The notes: generated from the letters alone by a model not told the origin. Counted from the first letter of the stretch, positions 10,229-24,008 are shown. The stretch is DNA of 64,000 nucleotides from Trichinella spiralis (GCA_000181795.3 CM012955.1:14992970-15056969); one strand, 5' to 3'. A program made the numbers and translations.

Positions 10229-13200
10229 TCAATAGAATTTCTGCTTGTCACTGCGTGATCTGAAACGAGAACAACAATCTCAATGCAAATGTCCAAGTGC
10301 ACAACAACACGTTGGGCCGTCATTAGATTTGAACATTATTATTATTATTATTGCTCATTGCGTACTTACCGGAAAAATATGACAATAATTACAATAATAC
10401 TTTGAACTGCGATCACCACACACAAATGCATCAAGCTTAAGCATTCTCTGATCTCTTGGGGAGGAATCCTCGGCAACTGTTACGAAAAGATAATAAAAAA
10501 GCAAGAGATCACACAGTTCGTCTTATTCAAATTTACAACTGGCTATATATCATATGGTAGATTTACTTGTTGAGTTCGTTGCATGAGATGGATTTTTTCC
10601 AATTCTCTTTTTATTTCTTCCAGTGCAGTCGAATGAGCAGGTTCCCGGTTAGCGACGGGCTGGTTGTCCTGCGCACAAGCTATGCGAATTTTATGCTCCA
10701 AGCTGTTCACGTTCGACATGATTTGTTGCAAAACTGATCTGCAGAAAATGGAAAAATAAAGAAATAAAAAAATTAACACTTCCAATTAGCCGTCGAATTA
10801 GCATAATATTAAATTACTGTTGTTCTCTCAAAATTGCGGTCGCACTTCGGACAAAGTCCATCACCTGCATCACTTCCTGACGGTTGAACGTTTCACCACC
10901 GGCAACGTCACCAGTAGCATGCGGCTTGACTGCACCGCCGCTTGATAGATAACTTCGAATAGCTTCTGCGAACGTATATGACAACAAAGTTGAAAAAGAT
11001 AAAGGATCGAGAAATGTCGCATTACAACAGAACAAATTTTGCACAATCAAAAATCAAATTTACCCTGCCTTTTAGCCACACTGTCCAATGTTTGTTCGAA
11101 ACGGGTGACGGCTAAAATCACTTTCGCCTGACCTTCGAACAGTTGCCGAACAATTCGTTCAGTTGCATCTTCTCTCTTGAAAACAAACAAACAAACAAGT
11201 AAATAAACAATTTATTAAAATTCAAACGTTCCATATACTTCTTCTTGTTCGAAGTGTTCGTCGTCATCCGACTCGGACGGCTTCTCATCCGGGTGCTCTT
11301 TTTGAAATCTATATCAACAGCAAAGAATATCAAAATGAAAATAAATAAAATGGTAAAAAGTGAATAAATAAATAAATAAATAAATATATATATATATATA
11401 TATATATACTGCTCTTTATCAGCTTCAAACTGCCTTTTCATGTCTTCAAATTTCGCTTTTAACTGTTCACGTTCTGCATCAGGCAAATCACCTTTCTGCA
11501 AGCAAATTTATTAAAACTACTTTACAGCAACAACAACAACAACGAGGGTACTTTTTCAGCTGTATCAAGAACCAGACCAAATACAACAAAGCTGAGCACA
11601 TCGTGATCATCTAAATTATTATTTAATAAAATAATAATTTAAAAAATAAATTAAAAAAAAAGAACTTTACCGGCTACTCCACCGGTTGCAGCTGACAAGC
11701 CAAAAAATCCATTTGGGGGCAACTGCACATTATCCAAAATGATACAATCTTGATAGGGTGAATAAAACGACAATCCATCTGTAATGCCAACCTGAAAATA
11801 TTAGCAACTTTTTGCTGCTTCTTTTTTCAAAAGTCAAATCAACAAGTGAATTTGAAAATTACAATCAACTTGTTCTGCTTGTATTCAATTTTCGCTTTTG
11901 TAGGCCCGTGTCGATTGCGATAATTCAACTGACAACCGCCACGTGCCACTGATCGACCATCACTAGAATAAAAAAGTTTTAATCACAAGTAAATAAACAT
12001 TTTCTCATGCAAATTTAAATAATCGTTCCTTCTTGACATTTGGGTTTTTATTTATATACTCAATATTCTTATGTATTTGAAAATAAACAATAGTGGAAAT
12101 TGAATTTTTACCAAAATTTTTACCATTTACCAAAAATACAGTAAAACATCACATTTTGAAAAGAAAAGTAAAATGTTCATTGCCGGTCATCAATCAGTAG
12201 AATTATATAAATGAAAGTAACATTCACAAACTTGGCATGATCAAAAGATTTGGTCCCATCGTTTATGACAGCCATTACGTAAGGATTGTCATTCTGGATA
12301 AATAACGTATGGAATGAATGATGGCTAAATTTTCAAAAAAACAAAAAACTACACTTGCCTGACCATCGTTGTCATAAGTATCGAAAAAGATGCCAAGACC
12401 ATTCCAGTAGTCGTTACTGCCGAACACCGGCCCTTTCTGACCTTTAAAAGCTGTATACCAGAATGCCTATCAAAAACAACAACAGAAAGTATATTTCAAA
12501 AAAATTTTTTTTAACGTATTGGTGTGTGCTTGTCTAGAATTACCATTCCATCACCTCCAAATCTTCCTTGGCCATGTATACGAAAAGTAATTTCCACAGA
12601 CCAATACGAAGACTCGACCATCGGTTTGGTGTTCCAAGCAGCACCTGAGATATATTTATTATTCACATTGTTAATGAAATTATCATTTGAAAAATAATCA
12701 ATTTTACCGCTCATTCCACGAACAGATGGAACTAAACGCAGCATTTCCGAACTGGCGATGGCATCTAGAAAAAAAATTCTCCATTTCAAATTACACATTT
12801 CAAAGGGGAAATAATAAATTTTATCCTAAAATAAAACATAATAAGTTAATTATAATGAAACATTCCAAGAGTAAACACAATACAATACAATGTTGAAAGT
12901 TTCATTTTGCAAAATGTCATAAAAATACAATACAACTCAATTATGCAAATTATTTTTTAAATGCAATTACATGAACAAAAATTATACAACAACATCAATA
13001 ACAGCAGCAATAAGAACAATAATCTCATTAAAGATAAATTGTGAATGAGTGCTTTTTAAAATAAACATTTATTTTCAATCAAATGCAATTGCGATATTTG
13101 GTTGAAATTGCACGCGCTATTTCAAAGCAAACAAATTAGTAGAAATGCATCCGATGAAGAAGTTGAACAAGTGAAATTTGCGCAAAGCAACCAACAAACC

Positions 13201-14000
13201 AAGGGCGAAATAACTGCCGCCACCAGGGTTGCTGCTTTAATTATACGTCGTCATCTGAAGCGGAAATTATTTGTGTAAGCTTTCTTGGAAAATACTCGTA
13301 AAATATAGAATAAAGCAAAACAACAACAAGATATGAACGTATAGCATTTGTTGGTTGCACTTCCGTAATTGAATTTGAATAAAATTCGAAACAAAAAATA
13401 GGCAAAAGAAAAAAGAGAAAAAATGATAATCAAAAATGAATATAATTTTATATAAAAAATAATATTAAACTAAATTATTTTAAGCAATAACAATCAGGTA
13501 CAGCAACGAGCATAATGACTTAACAACTACTCAGTTATTTTAAAAGTGAATTGAAAAACAATTCATCATCATCATAATCACATTCATGAAGACAGTATAT
13601 ATATATATACAATCTTTTCATGTTTTACAAGTGTAAAATCTGACTAAAAATATACTACATGATGCTGTGTCAATGCAATATTTTTTTTATCAAATCACGC
13701 ACAACATTACACAAAAGTGTAACATTTCTTTTTTCATCGACAAATTTTCAACAAAACAGCGATGTAATAATATTGAAAATAAAAATGATGTATATATATA
13801 CACACACATATATATATCTGTTATCTTGCTTTCTTGATAATACCTTTCTGAATTTCCCAAAACGGTACTCGTCCGTCTGGTAATGCTAATCGTGGCCGGT
13901 AAAAGCTGTGCTTGTACAACATTTTTTGCAAATACTGTTCACCGGGTGCTGAATTGATCAACATGCAAAATAATACAACACAGTTGAGCAGGAGAACCAT
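10229..14000 (-). CDS. lman1: ERGIC-53 / LMAN1 mannose-binding cargo receptor
   Basis: Type I membrane lectin that carries glycoproteins from ER to Golgi. Fifteen exons, all in phase, give 496 aa (human about 510): 13844-14000, 12708-12764, 12544-12644, 12359-12466, 12232-12293, 11863-11962, 11671-11791, 11552-11610, 11410-11495, 11239-11308, 11064-11175, 10818-10965, 10567-10738, 10370-10476 and 10229-10259. ATG 14000 gives a signal peptide (VLLLNCVVLFCML). The legume-type lectin domain (about residues 25-260) shows GRVPFW, YWSVEITFRI, GRFGGDGM, NDYWNGLGIFFDTYDNDG, two conserved cysteines (GGCQLNY, YQDCIIL), FGLSAATGG and DDHDVLSF. A coiled-coil stalk follows, then one membrane span near residues 465-485. 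The tail ends KQKFY, fitting a KxKxx COPI retrieval signal plus an aromatic ER-exit end (human KKFF). Intron 4 has a GC donor (CAG|GCAAGT). Of the two membrane-proximal cysteines of vertebrate ERGIC-53 only one is seen (REC). Same strand as the upstream coiled-coil gene. Confidence 0.96.
11362..11409. repeat. (AATA)n and (TA)n microsatellite overlapping an LMAN1 splice donor
   Basis: AATA repeats pass into a TA repeat that continues up to exon 9. On the minus strand the donor after exon 9 is itself part of the TA tract (CA|GTATATATAT). Confidence 0.95.
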
Positions 14001-15027
14001 TTCAATCAACTAATAAACACCAGATCAGACTAGTCTTTGTTCACAAATCACCAACGTCGACAAACATTAATACTGTCCAATTAACGATTTGAAGGTACGA
14101 TTTTTGAACGTCCACATCATGCGCACCTAAATCAGCTGATTGTTGACGTGTTGTATGGAAAATTACTAAAAAAAAGAAAAATGATTTATTTTACATGATA
14201 AAAATAAATATATTAACCGAACTGACAGATGGACTAAACTTACAACTAAAAGTTTAAATAAATAAATAAATAAATGCAATAAACAACAACACAAATGCAG
14301 AATAAATAGTTTAAAAATGTACAAACATCCTAAAAGAAATACATACATTTGATAGTAAATTAAATTCAGTGGAAAAAAAACTGCTTTAACTACTCGACGA
14401 ACAGCAGAATTGGATGTTCAGTAGTTGTGCAATTAATTTGAAATGTCGGTCCAAATTTACAGTAAGTATGTTTTTTCATTAATAACAATTGTGCATTTGA
14501 TTATCCAAAAACTGAGCCAAAAAAACAAGCAATAATTTATTTCAAAAAATAAATATATTCCACAGCACTGGCGATGTTCAATTTACAATAACAACAACTG
14601 CGTTATTACGAGCTGCAATAATAATAATAATAATAATAATTGTAATTAATATTTGCAAAAACAACAACTAACTGCTAGTGAACGTTGTTCATCCAAATTG
14701 TCACAAGTACAGAACAGCAAAGTTCATTTCATATTTATTTTCATAAAAAGAAAAACAATGCATATCATCATGATATGCATAAAAAAACGATACCTTTCAA
14801 GAAAATACCAAAATCCAAGAGAACAAAAAGGAAAGAAAAAAGAAAAACCACCAATCATCATCATTCATTGAAACATGCACCAATCATTAAATAGAAGTAC
14901 CGATCATTAGAATTCAAATTAATCACCAATCATTTGAAATAACAAAAATGTTCGCCCAAAATAATAGTAAAAAACCGTTCACCGTGATAATTTGAGAAAA
15001 AAAAATTTATCCATGATTGTGCTTCAC
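14001..15027. other. LMAN1 promoter region and 3' UTR of the coiled-coil gene
   Basis: About 1 kb separates two minus-strand genes. It should hold the LMAN1 5' UTR and promoter near 14001-14160, then the 3' end of the 15028-19512 gene. A minus-strand AATAAA (TTTATT) at 14734-14739 is a candidate poly(A) signal for the latter. An (AAT)n tract lies near 14620-14640. Small Lys-rich plus-strand frames at 14653-14894 are not supported. Confidence 0.5.
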
Positions 15028-18000
15028 TCACTGGGCATTTTCAGCAGGCGGATTGCAAACGTTACATTCTGATCTGCCACAGCTGCACGTCGTCGATTCG
15101 TCGCTCTGCCCAGCCGATGACGTTCCTACTGCTGAAACAAAATTATGAAAAAAAAACATAATAATCAAGTTTGATGAGGAAGATTGTGTTCACTGTAAGT
15201 CAGTTTAATTTTGCCCTCAACATTTGTAAAAACCTCATTCTCTTTTTATGAAATACATCAATCACACAACGGCAAGTTGATGCAATTTTGAAATTATTAT
15301 TATTATTTTATGCATGCATAAATACTACAACAACGAATAAACGGTGGTTGCACAGTATTGAAAATGTAAATAACAACAACAACAACAACAATTTGTTTAC
15401 CTGAGCTGAATTCTCCCATTTCTCGTCGGTCTTGCATGTTACTATTACTATTCGTCATATTTCTTCGACTCGTCAAATAATAGCGAACGTTATTTCCGTC
15501 TGAAAAATTGTAAAAATCATTTAAAAAGAATAAATAAAACGTCGGAGGAATTTACATTTTAAAACAGAAAAAAACAGAGCTACAACAACAAGAACAATAA
15601 CAATAATAACAGTAAACAACGCTTTTATACTATGATGGTAGTAACGCTGCCTTCTTTCCAACGTTTCAGTCAGTTCGTTTTTCGACTGATTAAAATAGGC
15701 TTGAACCTGAAAAATTTCCAACAACACCAATAAGCAGACAAAAACCATTCAATCAACCATTACAAATAATCCTATATATATATATTGATTTTTAAACTTT
15801 TTATAAATTAACAAAAAACACAAGAGTCAACTTCAACTCGTTGATAAAAGAGAAAAGGATTTTTTTGTACAAAGCTAGCTTTTAGCGTGAAAATTTCATC
15901 ACCTTTTCCATCGGTGACATCTGGAGAACGTTGCAGCTTTGCAATACCCTTGGCTCTTTCTAAAAAAACAAAGGGACAACAACAATGACACTGCCGTTAG
16001 AATGGGAAAAAAAATGCAAATGCAAATTTTCCCATACGTTCACCGGAGTACGAACACCCGCGTGGAACTTTTCTCTTCTTGCTTCTTTCTAAAACAAATT
16101 TATGTATTTTAAAAAAATATACATGCACATCATAGTCGTTTTCGAATGAAACATGCTCATTCATCCATCACAGTGTTACTTACCACAGATTCATACAACT
16201 CAAACAGTCGCGCGTTCAAAACGTCGCAAATGTGACGTATTTCAAACAGACGACCCTTCTTAAATGCACATCAAGCCATTGATTATTAAATTAAATGAAT
16301 TTATAACAACAACAACAATAGCAATACTTCTTCTTGGAAATTTTCATACTGTTCCATAAGTTTGGCGTGCTTGTCGATTAAAACTTTAATTTCATCATCA
16401 ATGCAATTCTAAACAAGTAATATTAAATAATAATTATTTTTTTGCTTATTAATTTTGAAAGAAATGAAACTTACCGCATATTTTGCCCCAAATTCATGGT
16501 GCAACAATGTTTCACAATACGTCAACAATTCATTCAACACATCGTCAAGAGTTGCAATTTTCAATAATATAATTTTAAGCTAAAATTCATTGTTGTATAT
16601 ATGTATTTTTTTGAAAAATAAGAGAGAAAGAGACATAGAGAGAGAGAGAGAGATAATATTTTCACACATACACAGAAAATAGTGAGATAGAAATGTATAA
16701 ATGAATAGTAGTAGTGTGTGCATGAATTAAATTACTTAATTACCTTTTGGACAATTGAATTACCAACAGTGCAATGACCATTATCTGCCAGTAGAACCGC
16801 ATTCTCAAATCTGCTAACCCTGGCGCGTGCTGTTTTCCAAAAAAGCTCCAAGCATTTCTACAGATATTTTATTGCTGATTATAATAATAATAATAATAAT
16901 AATTGCAATGATGATAGCAAAACAAAAAAAATCCAACCTGATCGTCGTTGTTCGCAAGCAACATTTCCAAAATGTACAGCATTTCATTTTCGCCAAAGTC
17001 GTTGTCGGGGAATTGTCGAAAAGGCAATTCGAAATCCAAATCCACCTCATCATGCGAGGGATCAACTATGGTCAACGGCAAATAGCCGGAGGCAGTATAC
17101 GAAGGTATGCAACATTCGAGCAAATACCGATCCCTGACAGCTGATTCGACATCCGCCAATTCGACCAACTGACCGTAGGCGTGGTTCAGGGCTCGAAATC
17201 GGTCTTTTTTCACCTTCAACTCTTGGGCGTTGGTCGACTGGACAAAGCGCAAAATGTTCACATGACTTTCAATGGCATATTTGAAATCTGTCAATTCGGC
17301 CAACCGATTGTTAAACGCATCCAATACTGCAGCTTTCATATTCAACTCTTCCTTTGCAACTTGGGACAGATATTCAAATTCCGTCAACAAGATCGAAGAT
17401 TGCACTGAAAAAACAATCATCACTATTATTTATTCAATTTGAAAATTCCAACAAATTACTATTTTCCAGATGGCATTTTTTCAATTCAATCTTGGCGATC
17501 TTCTCTTTAATCACCTCTTTTTCATAGCTGAATTAAATAAAATTCCCACCAATAATAAAATATAAATAAATAAACAAACAAAAATTCAATAAAACTGTCT
17601 CTCTCTCTCACTGTAAGCCTGATTCGTTCAAATCGTTGCAGACCGTTTTCAACAGTTCGGTCGTTTCACCGATCGCCTCATCTGCCAGCTGGATACGAAA
17701 CTCCAATGCGAAGTGAACAGCTTCAATATTCGGGGTTTTAATTTGCTCTCGGTAAATTCTCTTCAAATTTGCCACCGAACGTTCTCTTTCAATCTCTTCT
17801 GCCTGTGTTTCAAAAATTCACCATCAAATGCAAAAATGCACGACGAAAAAAGTGTTCAATCAATTCATTCACACAAATTACACTATATACACTGTACAAC
17901 TATTCTTGTGTACGACGAAGTATATAAATTCAAATTATATACATGAACAACAACAACAACAACAGCGCGTTATCTTCAAGAAAAAAAACCAATATCTACC

Positions 18001-19512
18001 GTCCAGATGAAACATGCGATTCGAAATAAACAAAAAAAAACAAAACAAAACAAAACAAAATAAAAGTACAGCTAACCTCTGCTTGGCTGAGCATGCCAGT
18101 TAAATAATCTGCCAACATCAAAGCACTGTGAAATTCACAATTCAACAACTTCAACGCTTTCAACTGACGATCTACAGCTCATTCGAAAAAAAAATTAACA
18201 CATAAAACAAATGCAAACATAATAATAATAAATACAATATTATTCTCTTTTTTTCTTTAGAAAAATTTTTCAATATTCAACATCAAATCTCACTTTTTTC
18301 ATCAACTATAGCATGCAGTTTCTGATGGGTTTCAAGTAACAATTCACTAAGAGTAGAATTCTCAAGCGCGACCGCAGCACTTTCCAAACTAGCGTGCAGA
18401 ACCTAACAACAATAATGAAAATAAAATCAAAATTAATAATAACCTGATCATCGACGAACTGCGCCGAAAAACAACAAAGTTCGATAAAATAAAACACAAA
18501 ATATGTATGTATGTATGTATGTGATGATAATCATCATCATCATCATCACCACCACCATCACCATCGTAATCAGTTGAAAAATATCAGCAATCCGAATTTC
18601 TCTGTTCTCTTACACAAAAAAATTGCACAATTCAATTCGGTTTAGAAATAGATGAATTTAATATAAAGTATACATAAAAAATTTCAAGCTTACCTCTCGT
18701 GCCAAACTTACTAAATTACGCCGTAATTCGGCATTCAATACCTCTTTCTCTTTACCTTTTAATTTCACTAAAAAATATTTCAAACAAAAAAAACAAAACA
18801 TATTTCATCAAACATTTCACGATAATTTCAGCAATGGCAATAATTGCAGTTAAAAATTTCTCACATTTTTGTTCAACCGACATGATGTCACCGAAAATGT
18901 TTTTGATCTTCGACAACGCAATCGATATTTGAGCGTCTTGAAGAAAAATCGTACTACACAAGTTGATCAAATTTTGCCATTCTTAAAAAGATATGCAAAA
19001 AAAATATAAATAACATCAAATCCGGCAGAACAATACATAACGTGAACAATGCAATGCAATACAATACCTTGGCCTGAAGTTACGAAAAGTTCACTGCAAT
19101 CATGATTCGCACATGAAAACCTCTTTCGCAAATAGTCAATCCTGAAAATATGCAAAAAAGCTACAATAAGAAAAAGAAAACAATAAAACCGAAAACCTTC
19201 TAGCTGTATGTTGAAACTGGATTTCAATTTCTTGCCAATTCTTGCGATACTGCGCGTTGGTATTAATTAAATTTGAATCCGATCGTGGTGGTTGTGCTTC
19301 CGCACTTGGCCCTCCGTTCCTCAACTGCGTAATCGGAAAAAATTGACAAAATAAGCCAACCATACTTATAAAAAATAACAAAGTCCAAATCAAAAACCAA
19401 CCTTGGGTTCTGAAACGTTCCTATATTGAAGAACGAAATGTTTTTCGCGAAGTTTTTGTCGAAATTGTTTCAATTTTTCAATTTTACATTCATTGTGTTC
19501 ACTTCTATTCAT
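15028..19512 (-). CDS. 729-aa predominantly helical / coiled-coil protein, family uncertain
   Basis: Nineteen exons with fully consistent phase: 19402-19512, 19197-19324, 19068-19141, 18865-18981, 18694-18767, 18294-18402, 18077-18171, 17612-17802, 17460-17527, 16938-17404, 16744-16857, 16475-16579, 16328-16408, 16184-16258, 16044-16088, 15903-15959, 15631-15706, 15401-15499 and 15028-15131. ATG 19512 opens MNRSEHNECKIEKLKQF. Nearly all of it is predicted helix with heptad-like Leu/Glu/Lys spacing. The exception is a Pro/Asp-rich acidic patch around residues 425-465 (LPLTIVDPSHDEVDLDF, FRQFPDNDFGENEM). The last 55 residues are a Ser/Thr/Asn-rich tail with a cysteine cluster CSCGRSECNVC, which could bind metal. 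There is no signal peptide or membrane span. The length and the segment KHAKLMEQYENFQEE...LFELYES recall microtubule bundlers of the PRC1/Ase1 type, but I see no clear signature and regard this only as a hypothesis. Augmin and kinetochore coiled coils are alternatives. Confidence 0.8.
18502..18560. repeat. (ATGT)n followed by (TCA)n/(CAC)n microsatellites
   Basis: Two adjacent simple repeats inside intron 5 of the coiled-coil gene. Confidence 0.95.
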
Positions 19513-22500
19513 TTTAATGCTAAAAATTATAAAATTAAAATCAAAATAAACACCCAACTAAACACTTTAGCCAAGCTTGGCTAGGTGCAGTGAAATAGAC
19601 CACGTGACCATATAGGACAAAAGTTGAGTGAAATTTTAACAAAAAAAACATAATAAATTCAAATTTTAAAATAAGTATATTATATTATTTCAGTATATAT
19701 TATAAATTCGGCTTTCACAATAAATAAAACGATGATAAACGGCAAAAAGTTGAACACGCACCATTGTAACTGATTCACTGCATACATACAACAACATTTT
19801 GCATAAATAATTAATTTCGTTTACAAGTATTGAAACCTTTTAAGCTGCTCAATTTTATAATGCTATATTACAATGTTTGATGCAAAGAAAAAGAGAATCC
19901 AACAAGAAAGAACTGACAAAATGAATTTACTCGTAAAACATTACAGTAGACCAAAATAAGGTACCAATACACACTTCTAATGTACAATTTTCAAGGGTTG
20001 CTAGTTTCAATAAGCAATTTTATGAAACTCGTTAAAAAAACACGTTCACATCAAATAAAACTTATTTCAAATCGTCTATTGAAGCTGTTATCAAAAATAT
20101 CATGTTACAGTAATGCTCAAATTGATCAAAACTGCGACAAATTGTCAAATTCCCTCCTCCCCCCTCCAAGAAAAAAGAAAAACTCAAACATTTGACATTA
20201 AGCACTCAACATTGGCAACATAATTGCGCTTTCTCGTTCACTTCACAGAACATCAAATGCTGGCTGATGCGTGCGAACAATTAAAACCACCACTAATCTC
20301 TAAATGATGTCAACAAAATTGCAAAGTTCTACATGAAATTTATCAGATGAATAAAACATAAAATTCAATATAATAAAGAAAAAATCCAACTAAATGACTA
20401 CACATTTCAATCTGCCTATATTACAAACATCAGCAAAAATATATAATACGGACTTCATTGTAAAAATTACACAGTATTAATTATTATTATCATCGTTATT
20501 ATTGAGCATCTGAAAAAAACCCAAATATTCTACAAGATTAACAAAACCTGACAAAAGTAACAAGAAAACAAGTGAAAAAATGAAAATACATCAGCACAAA
20601 ATGCACCGCTCTATATGTTATACATATAAGAAACGTTTAATGACATGAACAAAATAATTTCCATTAAGATAAAATTTAAAAACACTTACCTAAATTTAAA
20701 TATTCTTGTATATTTAAAGTTAGTTCACTCGGTGTTTTGAGTAATAAATTCCAACATAAAATTCAAGAGACGATGAATGAATGCAAAATGTTACAGAATA
20801 TGACAATTAAGTACAAGTTTACAAAATCATGAAATATTTATCTTGAACTTTAAATAAAAAAAATCAGTCTTATTATTTAAAAACTTTTTCAAAAACTAAA
20901 TAATCTCCCATTAATCATAAACCATACTATATTTACAGTACAGCTTTTGTTATTGTCAAATAAACAAGCTTTTTCGTTTCGCAAAACCACTTTCAATATT
21001 AAAAGTTCTATTATCCTAAGTTGAAAATGTAATTTTCCTGAATTATTCGTACGTTTTCATCAAGTACCATGTGTCGAAACTGATTAAAACTTTTACCAAC
21101 CAGCGCATCAAAAAGCACTACGTTTAAAGCGACAAAATCTTATCTTACACTTTACGATCAGTCAGCAAAAATTAGCAATAACTAAACGTAAAATGCACAA
21201 TAGCAAAGCTGTTTGCTTTGTGGTTTTTTACTATAAAATAGGCATTAATTTCAGCTAGTCGGTGCTAGTGGGCCGCCGTAAACCAGAATGTACTTTTCAA
21301 GTAATATACGCCCTTCAAATTCGGTACTCTACTACCGCCGCTTGAGAGTATTACTGAATATTTATAAGAAAGTAGATTTTTATGCGTGTTTTGAAAATAA
21401 GGATAAATATATTTTAGCATGACAAAGTGAGCGGCAACTCCAATATTGCAGTGCAACTGCAAAACAAAGAAACAATGAATAAAAAAAAGCATATTACACA
21501 TATAAATAATTTAATTAAAAAAAACAAATATGTTCCAACGTTCAAATATTAAAAATAACCGAATTCTAGAAAATTCGTAAACTTCAGGTTCAAAAGAAAT
21601 GTTTAAATCAACAACAAACAGATTACTTGTAAATGTTATACGTTTAATTAGCATACGGACAACAGTCCTTCAAATAATAACACTGGGTCAGTGGTGTAAA
21701 AATTATTTGCAAACATTGACAGAATCGCACAGTGATAGTCAATAACACTGAAAACATCACACCGTGCAACTGACGACGCTACTCTGATCTCATTGAATAA
21801 ATTTTTGCATATTTTTGCATAAAGAATTCAACCACAACCTGTGCCAAAAGCGGCAATTCGTGTCTGCTGCCATCTACTGATCATACTGATCATTGGAAAC
21901 GTTTAAAATCGTTAAACTGACAAAAAACACGTTAACAAAACGACTCAACATTCGATTAAAAGTGAACAATTTTGCTACAATCTAAGCGGAGATGAAACAA
22001 TTCCAGTATGTAAATGCCGCAAAATGAACCACTGCTGGGCTAATGATAAAAAAATGCCCAATAATTTTCATCCCCTTGTTTGTTATTTTTTTGCGGATGT
22101 TGCCGTTTTGCTATTAGTTTAATTGAAAAAAAAAGCCAACTAGCTTCATCCCATTTTGTTCGGAATTTTTCCGCAGAATCGATCAAACAACGAACAGGCA
22201 AGCTCGAGCTGAACTATGGGTTGTCGATTGGTTGCCACTGTTTTGGAAACGAGCAAATTTCATTTGCTTTAATTTTCCTCACGAAAAAATAAGAACCAGA
22301 AAAACAACTGAGTAATTCCATGAGGTCCAGGATCTGAAGCAGCATTAGTAGCGCAAGAAGGAAATTTCGAAACTAAATTCAAGCATGCTTAGCAAATATA
22401 AGCCAACAAAATAATCCAATGCACAGTTGACACAGTCCGTGGGCAACTATGCACATTCATTCAGATTGTAATTGGATTGAAGTGCACTGATCGATCTGTG

Positions 22501-23229
22501 AATCTGCTGTATGCAACATCTTCAGATGTACATTCTTCAGTAAAAGCATAGCTAGCATAGATAGACAAAACAAATAATCTACTTACTGGTTAACTGAAAA
22601 AATGTTTCCCTTACATGCATGCATAATATCAGTATAACATATAATAATAACAATAATAATAAACACGCGCACCACAAAGATATATATATATATATATATA
22701 TAAACAAAGTTCAGGAAATGTGGAAACGCCTGACTCTGTGTTTAAAGAGGCTACATTTCGACATTCGAAGTAAATTCTCTGAACGTTAGCTGTCAACGAG
22801 CAGCACTTCAATGGCTTTTGAGTAGCGTCGCCAGTTGTGTATATGATCGTATTGATTTTTAACACAACCCACGACAACGCATCACCAGAAATGAAAAAGT
22901 GTCCCTCTCTGATCTGCATCCCTGCGTCGGCTATAGACAGCCGGCCGGATGCCAGCCATCCACATCCTACTGCTTAAAACAAGTCGCCACCAACAAGCAC
23001 TGATGCATATTGCATGCACCACTTGACGCACATTTCTGTACAACTTGTCGACAATGATCGATTGATGCCTAGACGAAGCCAATAATGTTTACCAGTCCGG
23101 TGGCGCCGTCATTGCTGTGAAAAAGCGCCCTTAATTGATGCATCATCGTTTACGCAGCAACGCCAGTTTCGCGCGTGCAAAATATATATATACATTTATA
23201 CATTTATATATTTATATATTCATCTATTT

Positions 23230-23276
<47 letters not shown>

Positions 23277-24008
23277 CATGTATGTAACTGTATACGTATA
23301 ATACTGTAAAGTGCAAAATCAAGCTAAGTGGCCTTATTCAGAATTTGGAGAACAACTTTACCGACTAAAGAGCGCAACTGTCAAATGTCGTAATCGCTGA
23401 ACACAACAAACAACGGCAGCATGCACTGCTATGTTGGCGAAGACCATCAGCAAAAAGAAAACAATCCGACTGTACTTGAAAATAATCAAGCCGACGGTCC
23501 AAGTCGAGCAGTTTGCTTAAAAAGGTAAATAAATTTCTGTATTTATTAATATCCATCTATCTATTTTTTTAAAATATAACTCACTATCTGAATAATGATA
23601 ATAATATCAATAGTAATGGTATTGCAATAAATTCCTTCTTTTACTAAATATTTTTAAATGGAATATTTTCGAATGCATTTTAATCTGTTACATATTTGTA
23701 TGTATGTATGTATGGATGTATGGATGTATGACAGTGATTTTCAATTTTAAAGAAAAATTATTTTTTCAATTATTAACAAACAACATTTGCCATGCATAAG
23801 AGCTAAATCTGAACGTTCGTCATTCTGATGACGTACTGGTGATCATTTTCTCTTTACGAATATGAAAACTTCGCGTACACTTGATTTATTAACAACCAAC
23901 AAAAATTGCAAAAAAAAAAAATTCATTCCCTTTTTGAAAAATAATATCACGCTTAAATTTCATTTCAAAGAGGATCCAAAATATATTATTAGCAAAATGT
24001 TCACCTTT
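19513..24008. other. 4.5-kb region with no supported gene
   Basis: The first few hundred bases should be the 5' flank of the coiled-coil gene. The minus strand has a frame after a plausible acceptor (TTTTGCAG, about 21461) that ends at 21265, which could be a terminal exon of an unknown transcript, but it shows no domain. Other short frames have no domain or splice support. A TA repeat lies at 22679-22702. No tRNA-type B box or other RNA gene signature was seen. Confidence 0.4.
23235..23268. repeat. (CA)n microsatellite
   Basis: About 34 bases of CA repeat, followed immediately by TA-rich sequence. Confidence 0.97.

Noticed and set aside
15521-15748. Apparent transmembrane segment at the end of a coiled-coil gene exon
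   Set aside because: The hydrophobic run is intron read-through. A GTATAA donor after ...YYHH joins in phase to the next exon, so the protein has no membrane span.
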